In this document: in pieces, positions 34,111 through 44,820 of the stretch | How the letters are laid out: every line of letters starts with the position of its first letter | How positions within the stretch are numbered: position 1 is the first letter of the stretch | From: Brachionus koreanus | Taxonomy: Eukaryota > Rotifera > Eurotatoria > Ploima > Brachionidae | Direction: 5' to 3' | DNA length: 64,000 nucleotides | Assembly: GCA_016987375.1 (NCBI GenBank) | Contig: PJRA01000343.1 | Coordinates: forward strand, 527,003-591,002 | Notes under the pieces: model-generated | What the model was told of the DNA's origin: nothing | The model's database searches: none | Seen by the model: the letters and a program-made list of their open reading frames with translations, nothing else | Position numbers and translations under genes: made by a program

Positions 34111-34920
34111 CTGATTTGATTCAGACATAAAACACTGTTGTTTGTTTTTAAAACCTTATAAATGCGAAATTTAAAAAAGGCTTAAAATTTAAAATCAGAT
34201 TGTTTCATCATACAGTTTATTCCATAAATTGATAATGATAAGAAATCTATCTGATCTTATAGCATAGTAAAGTGCGTTATTGCAGCGCATAAAATGTGTA
34301 AAATCTGACAACAGATTATGTGCAAACAATGTAATGAAAGATTTTGTCTATTTTTGCTTTAAAAATATCGCTGGATTGAGCTTCAACTGCATCGACTCTC
34401 AACTTATTCCAGCCATTTACAACAAGGTTTGTGAACAAGTGGTATCGTTGGGCACAATTTTTGATTATCTCTCTTTTAATTTTGTATGGATTGCCTCTTG
34501 TACTTTTCTTTATCTTGATCAATATTTTTCTAACTTTAACATTTAAATTTAGTCACCTCTCATACGCCTTTGGGTTAAATTCGTCAGATTTAGAGTCTTT
34601 ATTCTTTCACTATATGTTTCAAACCATAAATTGCACGAGTAGCTCTTCTTTGAACAGTCTCTAGAATTATTTCATCTTTCTCTCTATATATGGATACCAT
34701 ACAGAAATAGCATACTTTTAGTGAGGCCCTACAATACTTGTATAAAGTAATTTAATGACCATCTGTGTCTGAAGTTTAATACCATCAAGAACTTAACCAA
34801 GTATTCTGTTTTCTGTCAACCTTGCGAATGTCATTTTAAATCGTTTTGAATCCAGGTTTCTAAGCCTCTCTGAATCAGGGATTTTGATACAAGATGAAAT
34901 TTTGTAACACTATTTCACTT
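34111..34920 (-). mobile_element. Longer LINE 3' fragment, right arm of inverted repeat
   Basis: 34111-34417 is the right arm of the inverted repeat. Further 5' on the minus strand the fragment extends to about 34900: ETVQRRATRAIYGLKH (34660), the decayed linker, and STRGNPYKIKREIIKNC (34500) all fit the C-terminal third of a CR1-like element. Several stops and frame changes make it inactive. Confidence 0.7.
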
Positions 34921-36408
34921 CCTCTTTTTAGAATCATATTTTTTATTTGGTCTAAAGTTAAAATTTGCCAATGGTAAATTTTTGGGTAGAAGCTATATTA
35001 ATTTTTGGTTTGGCGTTTATTACCGACAATGGTTTAATAAATTATTCAAATTTTTTGTATAATTTTTATTTGAAAATTCATAAAATTCAATTCTAGATTT
35101 TTTAGAAATAATGAAAAAAATAAAAAATGTGGTTTACAATATTTTATTCAATATTAATAATCTTTTACCTGTATTTTTTTTAATTCAATAGTATAATTTA
35201 AAAGAAAAAAAATTTTTAAAATTTTAAACTCAAACTTAAATTTTATCATTAAAATAAGAGAAAAAAAATAGTAAAAAAAAAAAAAAACAAAGCAAAAACA
35301 AATCATGTTTAAATTTTTGAGAACCATCACAAAAATAAAATTAGAAAAAAAAAACTAGAATAAATTAAATAAATTAAGCTTTAATTTTTTTTTGTCAAGG
35401 TCAAACTCGAACCTGATTAGGTCACTTGACTACACGGTTATTCGAGAAGACCTTGTTTTTGTTTATATGAATTAAGCTAAACGACAATTTATTTATGTAT
35501 ATGTAAATAAACCATTTCCGACGCTCAAAAACCCGTATGGGCTCTCCAAGTGTGGAATTAAAGTCTTAATAAAGAAGAAAAAAAATATATGTATATAATA
35601 ACCTGAATATAGAATAATAATAGAATAGAATAAAATAAGATAAAAGAATAAAATAGTTGCATTTTGACGGCATTTGTTTTTTATGGAGCCAATTCGAACC
35701 GGATATCGTTTTAAAACTCGCATTTAAAAAACCGCCATCAAATCATTTTGTTTCAAAATTGTCCATAATTTCACATGAAATTATTTTAAAAATTTTATGA
35801 TTGATAGATTATTTATTTTTTTATGTTTTGCTTTTTCCATTAGTATTTGTTTCTAGGGTCATTTACTACCAATTACTATTATGCTAATCTAAATTTCACT
35901 GTTTAATAGAAAAAAAAAAAAAAAAAATTTTATTGAAGGGAATGATGATGCATTGCTGTTATCTAATGGTCAAAAATAAACAATTAAAACTTTTTTTTCT
36001 ATTAAACGGAATACTGACATAAAAAGCGTTTAATACTCAAATATATAATAAATAGAACGCTGACGTAACTAATTTATTGCAATCAACTCGGCTTTACTCA
36101 TGTGGGCTAGAAAGAGAATTATAGGCTTAATAACGATTCGACTTGCGATGAGGCGTTCAGGTGATTATTTACACCGGTAAGAGAATATTCTTGACAAAGT
36201 TGTAGACTGTTGTTGTTTTTGTTAAATTTTTTCTATTTTTTTTTTTTTTTTGTTCGATAGAAGTGTGCTGAATTGAAGTACAAGAGAGGCTTTTGTTAAC
36301 GTTGTTGTTGTTGTTATTGTTGTTGGTGTTGTTGTTATTGTAGCTATTGGTGTTTTTTATTTATTTTATTTTTTTTTCAAATATTTTTTATTTTATTTTT
36401 TAATATTT
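34921..36408. other. Intergenic; no ADA2 exons found
   Basis: About 1.5 kb. No ZZ-finger or SANT exon is visible on the minus strand. The longest minus frame (35723-35493) is Ile/Phe/Tyr-rich and not convincing. 36060-36220 is less AT-rich and probably belongs to the LARP4 3' untranslated region or its flank. A GTT-rich microsatellite lies at 36293-36355. Confidence 0.45.
36293..36355. repeat. Imperfect (GTT)n microsatellite
   Basis: GTTGTTGTTGTTATTGTTGT and variants, downstream of the LARP4 stop codon. Similar AAC/GTT triplets encode the Asn run at the LARP4 N-terminus (38098-38150). Confidence 0.75.
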
Positions 36409-38214
36409 TTAGTCTTCAGCGAGTGTGAGATTTTCGATCTCTTGACTCAATGTGTTGTTTGTGTTCGTTGGTATTTTGACAATTTCGGCAAAGGACTTAC
36501 GCGACCATGGAGAATTAGAATCGCCAGGCATTTCGATCACTTCGTTGACCAACTCTTGGCTTTCGACGGCTGGCTCGACGACAACGACGCTTTTCTCTTC
36601 GTTTTTGTCATTTAGTGGCGGGAATGAAGTAGGCTCGTAGTCGAATTGAACAGGCGAGTCGTCTTTGCGAGCAAATGGACGAGCCGATTTTTTAAAATTA
36701 GAATTTGCTGCTTTGCCATTCATTTTAGAATATTTAGAAGTGGTATTGAGGCGTTTTTCTTTCATGGTATCAAAGTCGGCATTGGGCCTTGATGACTGAT
36801 TGGCAAAATTTGCATACTTTTTGCCATTGTTGTATCTATTTGGCCTAAATTGATTTGTTCGTTGATTATTTGAACCGTCGACTTGATTAGAAGGCTTGGA
36901 CGAGGTCGACGAAGACGATGAAGACGGCTGATTAGCGGCCGATTGGGCCGTCGACGATGGCGGTCCAAATGACGGTGAATACATGCCGATGTTGTAGGGC
37001 ATGTGCGCTGGATGAGGAGCCGGTGCGTAGCCGAACGTAGCCGGATTAGGCAGTATTATAAAATTTTGATTATAAGTGCCAATGTTGTATCGACGATAGT
37101 TGTTTCGCTTGTCCTGCTCTTCATTGTCTTCGTTTTGACTAGAATTCGTGTCGGTCTCGGCTTTTGGCTTGTTTTTGCGCTTATAGGCCGGATAGGAGCC
37201 GCCGTAGGAGAACATGAGCGGATCAAGAGGACTAAACATGCAATTAGAGGCGGAAGACATGTTACTGCTAGATGAGTTATTATTATCGATAATAGATGTT
37301 TGCTTTATTTTACTAAAATTAGGATAAAATTGATTTGGTGCCGACGGATAGAACATCCACGGATTGGCCATGAACGGGTGAAACTCGGGCGGATAGTAGT
37401 AGGCCGCCGGGTACATCGAATAGCCATATTGTTTGGACGAGTCCGGCTCCGGGCCAACTTTGTCGTGCTCGTCCGCCGCGCTATTATTGACTTGTGTCGG
37501 CGGATTGCTTGTCGAGTTGGCAACTTTCGGTATGGGATTTGTTTTGATTCGAGCGAACAGCGGCTCGCTGTTGAACGTCTGAACCTCTTCCTTTATAAAC
37601 TGAACTGCTATTTGAGCTTCTTGTTCGTCTTTGAACGTGAGATACCATGACCGAGAGCCGGCAAACTCGCAGTTAAGACACTTAATCTTGCACTTGTCAA
37701 ACAGACCGATGATGCTCTCAACAGGCGTCTCTTTGTTTATTTCGCGTAAAATTACCACGCATCGTTTGTGATTAGCGCGCAACTTGTTTCCATTCGGGTC
37801 TAATTGCAATTTAGAGTCCGGATTCTGTTTGACTAGCTCTTGGACAAACAAAATGCGCTCTTGGTCCGAACTTGTGCTCATATTTGAGTTGGCAAACAAC
37901 TTTTTTATCTTGTTGAATTGAATGAGAATGGCTATGGGCACATAGTTGTCGCTGTCCATTTGAGAAAGCAAGTATTTATCATGCAGCAGATTTTCACGAG
38001 AAAAATAGAACTCTAACTGGTGCAGCACTGATCTAAACAGATGCTCTTCTGAATACACGCTGCCATTAGCTTCACTACTACTAGTTTTATTGCTATTATT
38101 ATTATTATTGTTATTGTTGTTGTTGTTGTTGTTATTACAGTTGTTATTTAGGTCGTTATGATGATGAAAACCATTCATTTTGGGTCCAAGCTCGTTTGAC
38201 TTGAGCTTTGACAT
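36409..38214 (-). CDS. LARP4: La-related protein 4 (LARP4)
   Basis: 601 residues in one exon, from an ATG directly preceded by TTTTTTTACAAG, which could be a splice acceptor for a 5' leader exon. An Asn run occupies residues 23-40. The La motif follows at about 54-140 (EEHLFRSVLHQLEFYFSREN and YVPIAILIQFNKIKKL), then an RRM at about 150-228 (CVVILREIN, SRSWYLTFKDEQEAQIAVQF). The rest is low-complexity, Ser/Asn/Pro/Tyr-rich, ending with the conserved WSRKSFAEIVKIP. LARP4 proteins bind poly(A) and the cytoplasmic poly(A)-binding protein and stabilise mRNA. I did not find the variant PAM2 motif seen near the N-terminus of vertebrate LARP4. Confidence 0.92.
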   Translation of the reverse strand: MSKLKSNELGPKMNGFHHHNDLNNNCNNNNNNNNNNNNNNSNKTSSSEANGSVYSEEHLFRSVLHQLEFYFSRENLLHDKYLLSQMDSDNYVPIAILIQFNKIKKLFANSNMSTSSDQERILFVQELVKQNPDSKLQLDPNGNKLRANHKRCVVILREINKETPVESIIGLFDKCKIKCLNCEFAGSRSWYLTFKDEQEAQIAVQFIKEEVQTFNSEPLFARIKTNPIPKVANSTSNPPTQVNNSAADEHDKVGPEPDSSKQYGYSMYPAAYYYPPEFHPFMANPWMFYPSAPNQFYPNFSKIKQTSIIDNNNSSSSNMSSASNCMFSPLDPLMFSYGGSYPAYKRKNKPKAETDTNSSQNEDNEEQDKRNNYRRYNIGTYNQNFIILPNPATFGYAPAPHPAHMPYNIGMYSPSFGPPSSTAQSAANQPSSSSSSTSSKPSNQVDGSNNQRTNQFRPNRYNNGKKYANFANQSSRPNADFDTMKEKRLNTTSKYSKMNGKAANSNFKKSARPFARKDDSPVQFDYEPTSFPPLNDKNEEKSVVVVEPAVESQELVNEVIEMPGDSNSPWSRKSFAEIVKIPTNTNNTLSQEIENLTLAED

Positions 38215-38337
38215 CTTGTAAAAAAAATTTAGTTAAACCAAAAATTACTAGCAATGTTGAATTAGAACAAAAAAAAAAAGAATTCATTTTTATTAGAATC
38301 TAATATTTATAAGTAAAAAAATTAAAGAAATTTATTC

Positions 38338-38366
38338 GCTCTCGCTCTTGCTCTCTCTCTCTCTCT
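38338..38366. promoter_or_regulatory. CT/GA-rich tract near LARP4 5' end
   Basis: GCTCTCGCTCTTGCTCTCTC and more CT units, about 125 bp upstream of the LARP4 start codon. GA-rich tracts often lie in animal promoters; a simple microsatellite is equally possible. Confidence 0.35.
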
Positions 38367-39871
38367 ATTTTGTCGATAATTTGCTCTTTTTTTCTTTTTG
38401 TTCAAATCTAAATTATGCATTTTGAAAAATATTATAATTTTATTCTCATTTTTTTTTGTTCACGATATTTTAGAACAATCAATTTGGCTCGAAATAATTA
38501 AATAAAATAAGATGGGACAGTACATGATTGATGAATGCTCGACCTTAAAGCATCGAGCAATAAATAAATTGTCGAGCAGAGCCTAGAGTTAGACGTTGAC
38601 TTTATTTTTTTCTTCTAGTCCTCGCGCACACATAATCGAAGGCCATTTATAAACACTGAAAATAGCTATTGTTTGTGTATTAAATTAGCAAACAAAAGCA
38701 CATATTAAATATTTATCATATCGCATTCAATTGAGTCAAATAAAATTAGAAAAAATGTATTTGAAAAATAGAAAAAAAAAGTATGCATGGAATGAAGGAG
38801 AGAGGCGGCAGAATAGAATGCAGGCAAGAGAAATACTTGACCCGATTTAGTGCCAAAATTAGGCATCTAGAAAACCAAGAGGTAACTTGCATAGAACGAA
38901 AAAAATTTCAAAATGTTCAATTTTTCTTACTATTGAGCGGTTGCTGTTGAGGACAGTTTCAGATTGCATTCTTTGGACCAGAGAGAGACCAAACCAGGAC
39001 ACGACCGAGTGGACTGAATTTAGTTGAGGGCTTTTGCTTTCTCGTCGAAACTATTTTTTTCGAAATGTTTTCTATCTGTAATATGAAAAATTGAAATTTA
39101 AGTCTATTTTGTTTATGATTGTGTTAGCTATTAAATATAATAAAATATTTCTCCAACAACAACGAGCAACTAGAAACGAAAAAATTAAAATATTTTAAAT
39201 TATTCAAAACACGTGTGTGGCTCTGAATGCAATATCACTAAAAAGGCTTTTTTGGCAAGGCAAACAATGGTCTGTCAATGACTAGAAACATGTTAAACAT
39301 AGATAAGTTCTAGGCTGTGTGTGCCCATGCTCAATAATTAGTATCTAATATTGTGCTGAATTATATTCATTATGATAATAATAATTTATTTTAAAATATT
39401 GTAACTGTATAATTTTCGTACAACTACTACTAGCTTATCTTTAGTTATGATTGAGAAGCTTTGCTTGCTTACGATTAAAAAACGCGATCTATTATAATAA
39501 AAAGCTAGAAAAATATTATGAGTGTTACTAGAACTAATTTATAATTCAAAGAATTTTATAAATACAAATTTGCACACCCTGTTTTTGCTATTGTTTTGAC
39601 ATAATTTTCTTCGATGATGAATGAACGTACCTGGACTGTTTGTGTGTTGTATCCAATTCAATTGTTTTGATTTATCTTTGTATACACATATATGTGTATA
39701 TATATATATAATTTTTTTTTTATAAATAAATGAGCACTTCTAGCTTTACTCAAAGTAGCATTAAGAAAATTTTGTCTTAATTTATTTTTTTTTATTTACA
39801 CTTTTACAAACAAATAAAATGCTAATTTAATATTTTAAGGTTTTTGGTTTACAAAAAAAAATTAATTTTAA

Positions 39872-40106
39872 TTAACACTCAAAAACCGGAGGGGTCTTTT
39901 GAACCCCTTTTGTAACTTCCTTTATTTGTTTTTTATTCAATAAATTTAAGCATTTTTTTATTATTTTTTTTAGTCATTTTTTAAATAGAAAATAGGATAA
40001 AATTATTTAATTTTTTCTATAAAATAATTTTATTTTCATTGAAAAAAAGTATTAAAAAACAATTAAATAAAAGGGTCAAAAAAGTCATCCGGTTTTTGAG
40101 TGTTAA
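39872..40106. mobile_element. TTAA-flanked MITE with 15-bp terminal inverted repeats
   Basis: TTAA followed by CACTCAAAAACCGGA on the left; the exact reverse complement TCCGGTTTTTGAGTG followed by TTAA on the right. The 205-bp inside is AT-rich and non-coding. A TTAA duplication is characteristic of piggyBac-type transposition. No transposase is present, so it would depend on one elsewhere. Confidence 0.82.
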
Positions 40107-41234
40107 AAATGTTAACTTGGAATAATTATTGCTTATTGACAGTTGATAAATAAAATTTAAATTTGAATTTTCCATTATTTTAACTGCTTTATTTTTTGTA
40201 CAAAATATTAAAATTTTTTCTACTATCTTTTGAAATTAATTCAAAGAAACTAAAAGGGTAGTCTTCTTTTGTTGTTGCTTTTTATTTATTTGTAAATTAA
40301 TATTCAATAACCATATCCACTGCCTAATTCACATTTTATGGCAAAATCTATTTTGTCTGATAATTTAATTTATATTTTAAAATTAGTGAACTTTTTTTGT
40401 AATTTTCCGTAGTTCATGGAAAATTGGTTTTGTGAAATTTGTTACATAATAAAAAAATAAAACAAAAATAAATGCTAAAAGAGCTTATAACTTTTTTTCT
40501 GAAAGCTTTTAAATAGTTTTGTAAGTGAATTAAAGTGCAATATACTTAGTTGTCCAAATTTAAATTATGCTAAATTTGTAGAGTTTTACCAAATTCTCGA
40601 TAATAGTGCAACTTTGAATATTGCACCATTATGCATTTACAGGCTTGCTTTTGACTTTTAAGAGAAAAATTATTAGAATTTTTAAAATTTTTGGTTAAAA
40701 ATAAATTAAAATTTTGTTCTGTTCTATTGTACTAAATTTCACAAAACCTTGGAAATTAAATGTAAGTAGATACATTTAAAATAGTTATTACGCTTATACT
40801 CACATCTTTCTTGCATATTACAAAATAAAAATTTTAAAACTATTCTTCTAAAAGTTCAGTCTAGCTTAAATTCTTTATGCTAAAGCAAATTATCATATCT
40901 AATTATTTTTATTTTAAAATATTGGTTGAATTTGTAATTTTTTGATTACTTAAAACATTCCAAATGTAAATTTTTCCAATAATAAAATCATATGAATAAA
41001 CTTAAGTATTATTCAACTCTTATATATCTGCTATAAAATTTCATTTTAAATATTTCAAAGTAATAGTTAGGAAGAATCTTTCTTTACAAAATTTTAACAA
41101 TTGTAAAATTTTGGTCAAAAATAACTTTTATAAAATTGAAAATTTGCCCCCCTTCAGTAACAATTGCTCCCATTTTTCAGAATGGTTTTTTTGAAAATAA
41201 ATTTAAATTTTAGATTTTGTTTAGAATTTTTTTA

Positions 41235-41906
41235 TTAAGTGATTAATTGATAATTTTTAACGAAAAAAGATACTTTTTCGTTTAATGTTTTCGCCTCTTT
41301 TTCTTTGTTTAAACGGTTAAAGTTTTTGTTCGAAATTTTAATTAGTTCTTTTTTCTTTTTTTCTATAACGCATTTGGGCATATTTACCTGAATTCTACTA
41401 TCAATATCATTAAAGATGGGTATTCGACCATATTGTTTTGTCAGTTCAAATCTCTTGTACCTTTTACAAAAAATTGGATCTTTCTTTTTTAGCTCTTCGA
41501 TTTGATATGAAACTACTGGTTTTTGACAAGAGCTAGGTCTAAAATCTTTTTGTAAAAACTCAAATTTAACTTCGGATTTTTTGATTTCAGACTGTGTATT
41601 CACCCGCTTTTTTTCATAAAGTATTGGATCGACTGAATCCAATTCATTTTTATCTAAAATTGAATCGGAATCACTTTCAGAATCCGATTGCAAGCTAGAT
41701 GGTGGAGTTTCTGCTCGCATGTTCTCTTCTTGAAATCGATATCTTCCGGTAGAAGTTCGAATTTGTTCCAAATCATTAGCAACCAAAGAAACATATCGAT
41801 TTGTTCTACTCAGAGATAGAACTTCTTCTCGTTCAATTTCCTTAATTTTTAAATTAAGCAATTTAACTTGAACGCGATTTTGAAGAGTCGACTTAATTTC
41901 ATTCAT
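41235..41906 (-). CDS. Hypothetical protein, charged
   Basis: 223 residues in one exon from an ATG at 41906. Not recognised. The N-terminus is a Lys/Glu helix (LLNLKIKEIEREEVL). The middle has a Ser/Asp cluster (SLQSDSESDSDSILDKNE). A Pro/Arg region with KDFRPSSCQKPVVSYQIEEL and KRYKRFELTKQYGRIPIF follows, and then a Lys-rich C-terminal helix. The central segment has the look of a conserved motif, for example a microtubule-associated or ciliary protein, but I cannot name one. Confidence 0.6.
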   Translation of the reverse strand: MNEIKSTLQNRVQVKLLNLKIKEIEREEVLSLSRTNRYVSLVANDLEQIRTSTGRYRFQEENMRAETPPSSLQSDSESDSDSILDKNELDSVDPILYEKKRVNTQSEIKKSEVKFEFLQKDFRPSSCQKPVVSYQIEELKKKDPIFCKRYKRFELTKQYGRIPIFNDIDSRIQVNMPKCVIEKKKKELIKISNKNFNRLNKEKEAKTLNEKVSFFVKNYQLIT

Positions 41907-42777
41907 TATTTAAATTAAATATGAATCTGATCTTCGAAACAGCCAAACAACTGAAAACTTTAGTTGCTAAATAAAATGACGAGAATTAAACTCAAAAATA
42001 GACATTTATTTAATGAAACAAGGTAATAATCATTTTTATTTAAGAAGCTTTACAAACATAATGTAATAACGATTTTTAAATTTTTTTTTCTTTTAAGATT
42101 TCTAATTTAAATAAAAGTTTAAGAAATTTAGCTTTACTAATCAAGAAAAATTATTTTCTATAGAAATAAAAAAAATAAACACTGTTTTAAATATTGATTT
42201 TTGTTTTGAGACAAAATTATCTTGTTTTCATTTCAAAATTTATTTTAAGAAAACCAAACATCAAAGTGCTTCAATTGATTTTGTTTATGAAAAGAATTAC
42301 ATTAAATAAACGATTTTTATTTTGTACATAATTTTTTAAATAAAAATCATTTTGATTTTTTTTAAGGACTTTTGAATTGAATTTTTTAACAAGCCAGTGT
42401 TGTTTTTTAAATTAGATATTCTAATGATTGTACTAAATGCACTATTAAAGTTCTATCATAAGACCACTATTTTTAAAGGGCTGATAATATGAGCATCAGG
42501 CCTCTCTTTTTTAATAAACCAATATAAACAAGATATATTATATTGTAAAACTGGAAAATTTTGTCAAGCATTTAATTTATAATTAGATTAGTGATTACGG
42601 TAAGGTGAGTGACAGACACTGAAATGCCAAAACTTGGTGTTGGCCATTTTGATGACCTTGTAGTAAAATAAAATTTAGAATTGACTATAAGAATTGAGTA
42701 TATGAGAAAATGTTAAAATTTAGAATAAAAATTTATTTTCCTCGCGGCCAACACCAAGATATAAAGGTCCAGTGGCC

Positions 42778-42970
42778 GTCAATGGAAGCACCAATCGAGT
42801 CATTTTAACTTGTTATTTGAAAAATTTCTAAATCCTCGTAGTTTTTTAAATGAATATATCTTTTTTGATTTGTGTAGATTTTAAAATTTTATTTTAAATT
42901 TTTAAGATTTTTTATAAAATATTTTTGAATTAAAAGAACGTGAAAAAAATGTTTGGTGGCTTCTAGTCAA
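42778..42970. mobile_element. Diverged relative of the 50.2-kb MITE
   Basis: GAAGCACCAATCGAGTCATT on the left and TGGTGGCTTCTAGTCAA on the right parallel the ends of the element at 50179-50396. The insides share AAATGAATATATCTTTTTTG and TATTTTTGAATTAAAAGAAC. The TTAA flanks are no longer intact. Confidence 0.6.
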
Positions 42971-43704
42971 TTTTTTATTTGGTAGTTGACTAAAAAATTT
43001 ATGAAAATTTTTTTGCTTTTTGAAATTATCAAAATAAAAAAATTAATTAATGAAATTTTCATTAAAAAAATAAAAAATTGGAATTAAAATACAGGAAAAA
43101 TGAACGAAAAATTTTTTATTCTAATTTTTTAAATATTCAATCATTGAGTTCATATTGAAAATAGGAATTTTGTTTCAACTATTTTTTCTGAGAGAATTCA
43201 CGTTTTAATATTTATTTAAATAAAATGTACTTTTTGAACCTTAATAGCAATTATAAGCATCATAAGACCTATATTTTTAAAAATTATGCTAAGTCTAATA
43301 CACTACACTTTATTTCTATTTTTTTCCAAAAATTTTACTAAAAAAATCTCAATATTGCTTACCATTTCTTACTTAATTTTACGTTAAATAACACAATTTA
43401 TTTTTTCCTACCGATTTCTCTAATGTCTAACCACATTTCTGCCTACAGAGGTCCTACTCTTTCATTTAATCTATTTTTTAAATTTATTTTTCTATTTTTT
43501 TTTAATTATCTTACGGGTCACAAAAATTATATATCTAAATATATTATGATCCAAATATGTATTGATATAGTTATTTTGATATTCAAAATGTATTGATTGC
43601 CTATTCAGTTTAGGAAAAAAATTGACAAAATTTTTAAATTTTTAATCTATAATTTTTTTAAAAAATTTACAAAAATTGACTTGAAATAAAATTATAAGGA
43701 AAAA

Positions 43705-43980
43705 AAATTGGGACATCCTAAACTGCAATCCTTACGTCAATTGGTAATTGAAAATTCGAAAAATGGTAAGTCAAATTCTGAGATATTCACAAATATGGCT
43801 TCAAAAGTTTCTAGAAGAACAATTTTTCATTGAACCAAAGTCCTCAAAAAAAAATGAAAAAATTCTTCCACTAAAATCGCCAGGTCGCCCATGTTCTTTT
43901 ACCAATCTTTTAAATAAAAACAAAGTTAAGAGATCGGTTCAGCAATTAAATATTTCTGAAACTAAAATAACTCTTTAGAG
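43705..43980 (+). mobile_element. Tc1/mariner-like transposase fragment
   Basis: One frame reads RQLVIENSKNGKSNSEI followed by SKVSRRTIFH, the typical first helix-turn-helix of Tc1 transposases. After a frame change, KSPGRPCSFTNLLNKNK follows, with the GRP AT-hook-like spacer. No catalytic domain is present. A dead fragment. Confidence 0.5.
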
Positions 43981-44820
43981 ATGCATGGTCTTTATTCCTT
44001 TCAACAATGAATTTTCGAAGTGATCCTAGCTTTCTCTTGCAAATGTCTTCTTTATTACAATTATCCCCTTGATTTATAAGAAAAATGACTCAGCCTAATT
44101 GAACCGATGGCCAAATCAAGAAGTGGAGAAAAAACTTGAAAATTATTATTATTTAAGATTAAGTTTTCAACGTTTTTAATAATGATTTTAATAAATGAGT
44201 TGTTAATCAGTCTATTGAAAAAGTAAAATAAAATGCTTTATGAAAACGAAAACGGTGAAACAATATTTGAATGAATCTAGATGAACGAATTAAAATGACA
44301 TTTTGTAAAAATTTTGTAAAATGATCAAACAAACAAAATTGCAAAAAATTCGATTAGAAAAAAATTTAGTAGTAAAAAATCAAAAAAGAATAAAATTAGT
44401 TCCAAATTTTTATTTGATTATTATAAAATTTTCTATTAAAAAAAATTAATCATATTCATTTAGTTCTCAAAAAAAAAAAAATATTAAGATAAAAATTCGT
44501 ATTAAAAAAAATGCTCAAAAATAATCCCGATAGTGAAATAAAGACATAAAAAAATAAAAAGAAAAAAAAATGAAATAAAATAAAATAGAGAACTTAGAGC
44601 CGTACAAACAATAGAAAAAATATTTACCATCATATTTAATTTCTTAATTATTAACATTAATTTTGGGATATTTTTTAAATTAAATTTTCTTAGATATTTA
44701 CATTTATTTCAGTAGAATAAGAATTTAAACACACTTGAATTGCTTGGCCCCGTGAATAGACAAGACAGCCTATAATCGACTAAATATTCTAAAACAAACA
44801 ATTATTTTTAACAATAAAAA

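Larger units (their letters stand above)
38215..41234. other. Intergenic upstream of LARP4
   Basis: About 3 kb without recognisable coding sequence. 38.5-39.1 kb has a more mixed base composition and may contain the LARP4 promoter and leader exon. It also holds a CT-rich tract (38338-38366), a TA/TG microsatellite (39684-39714) and a MITE (39872-40106). 40.1-41.2 kb shows nothing I can name. Confidence 0.45.
41907..44820. other. Intergenic with transposon debris
   Basis: About 2.9 kb. Contains a 13-bp inverted pair (CTTGGTGTTGGCC at about 42636 and GGCCAACACCAAG at about 42746), a MITE relative (42778-42970) and a Tc1-like fragment (43705-43980). The part next to 44820 should include the RERE 3' untranslated region. 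Confidence 0.45.

Noticed and set aside
35493..35723. Minus-strand frame as the missing ADA2 N-terminal exon
   Set aside because: It contains no ZZ-finger cysteine pairs and no SANT tryptophans. Its Phe/Ile/Tyr composition reflects A/T runs.
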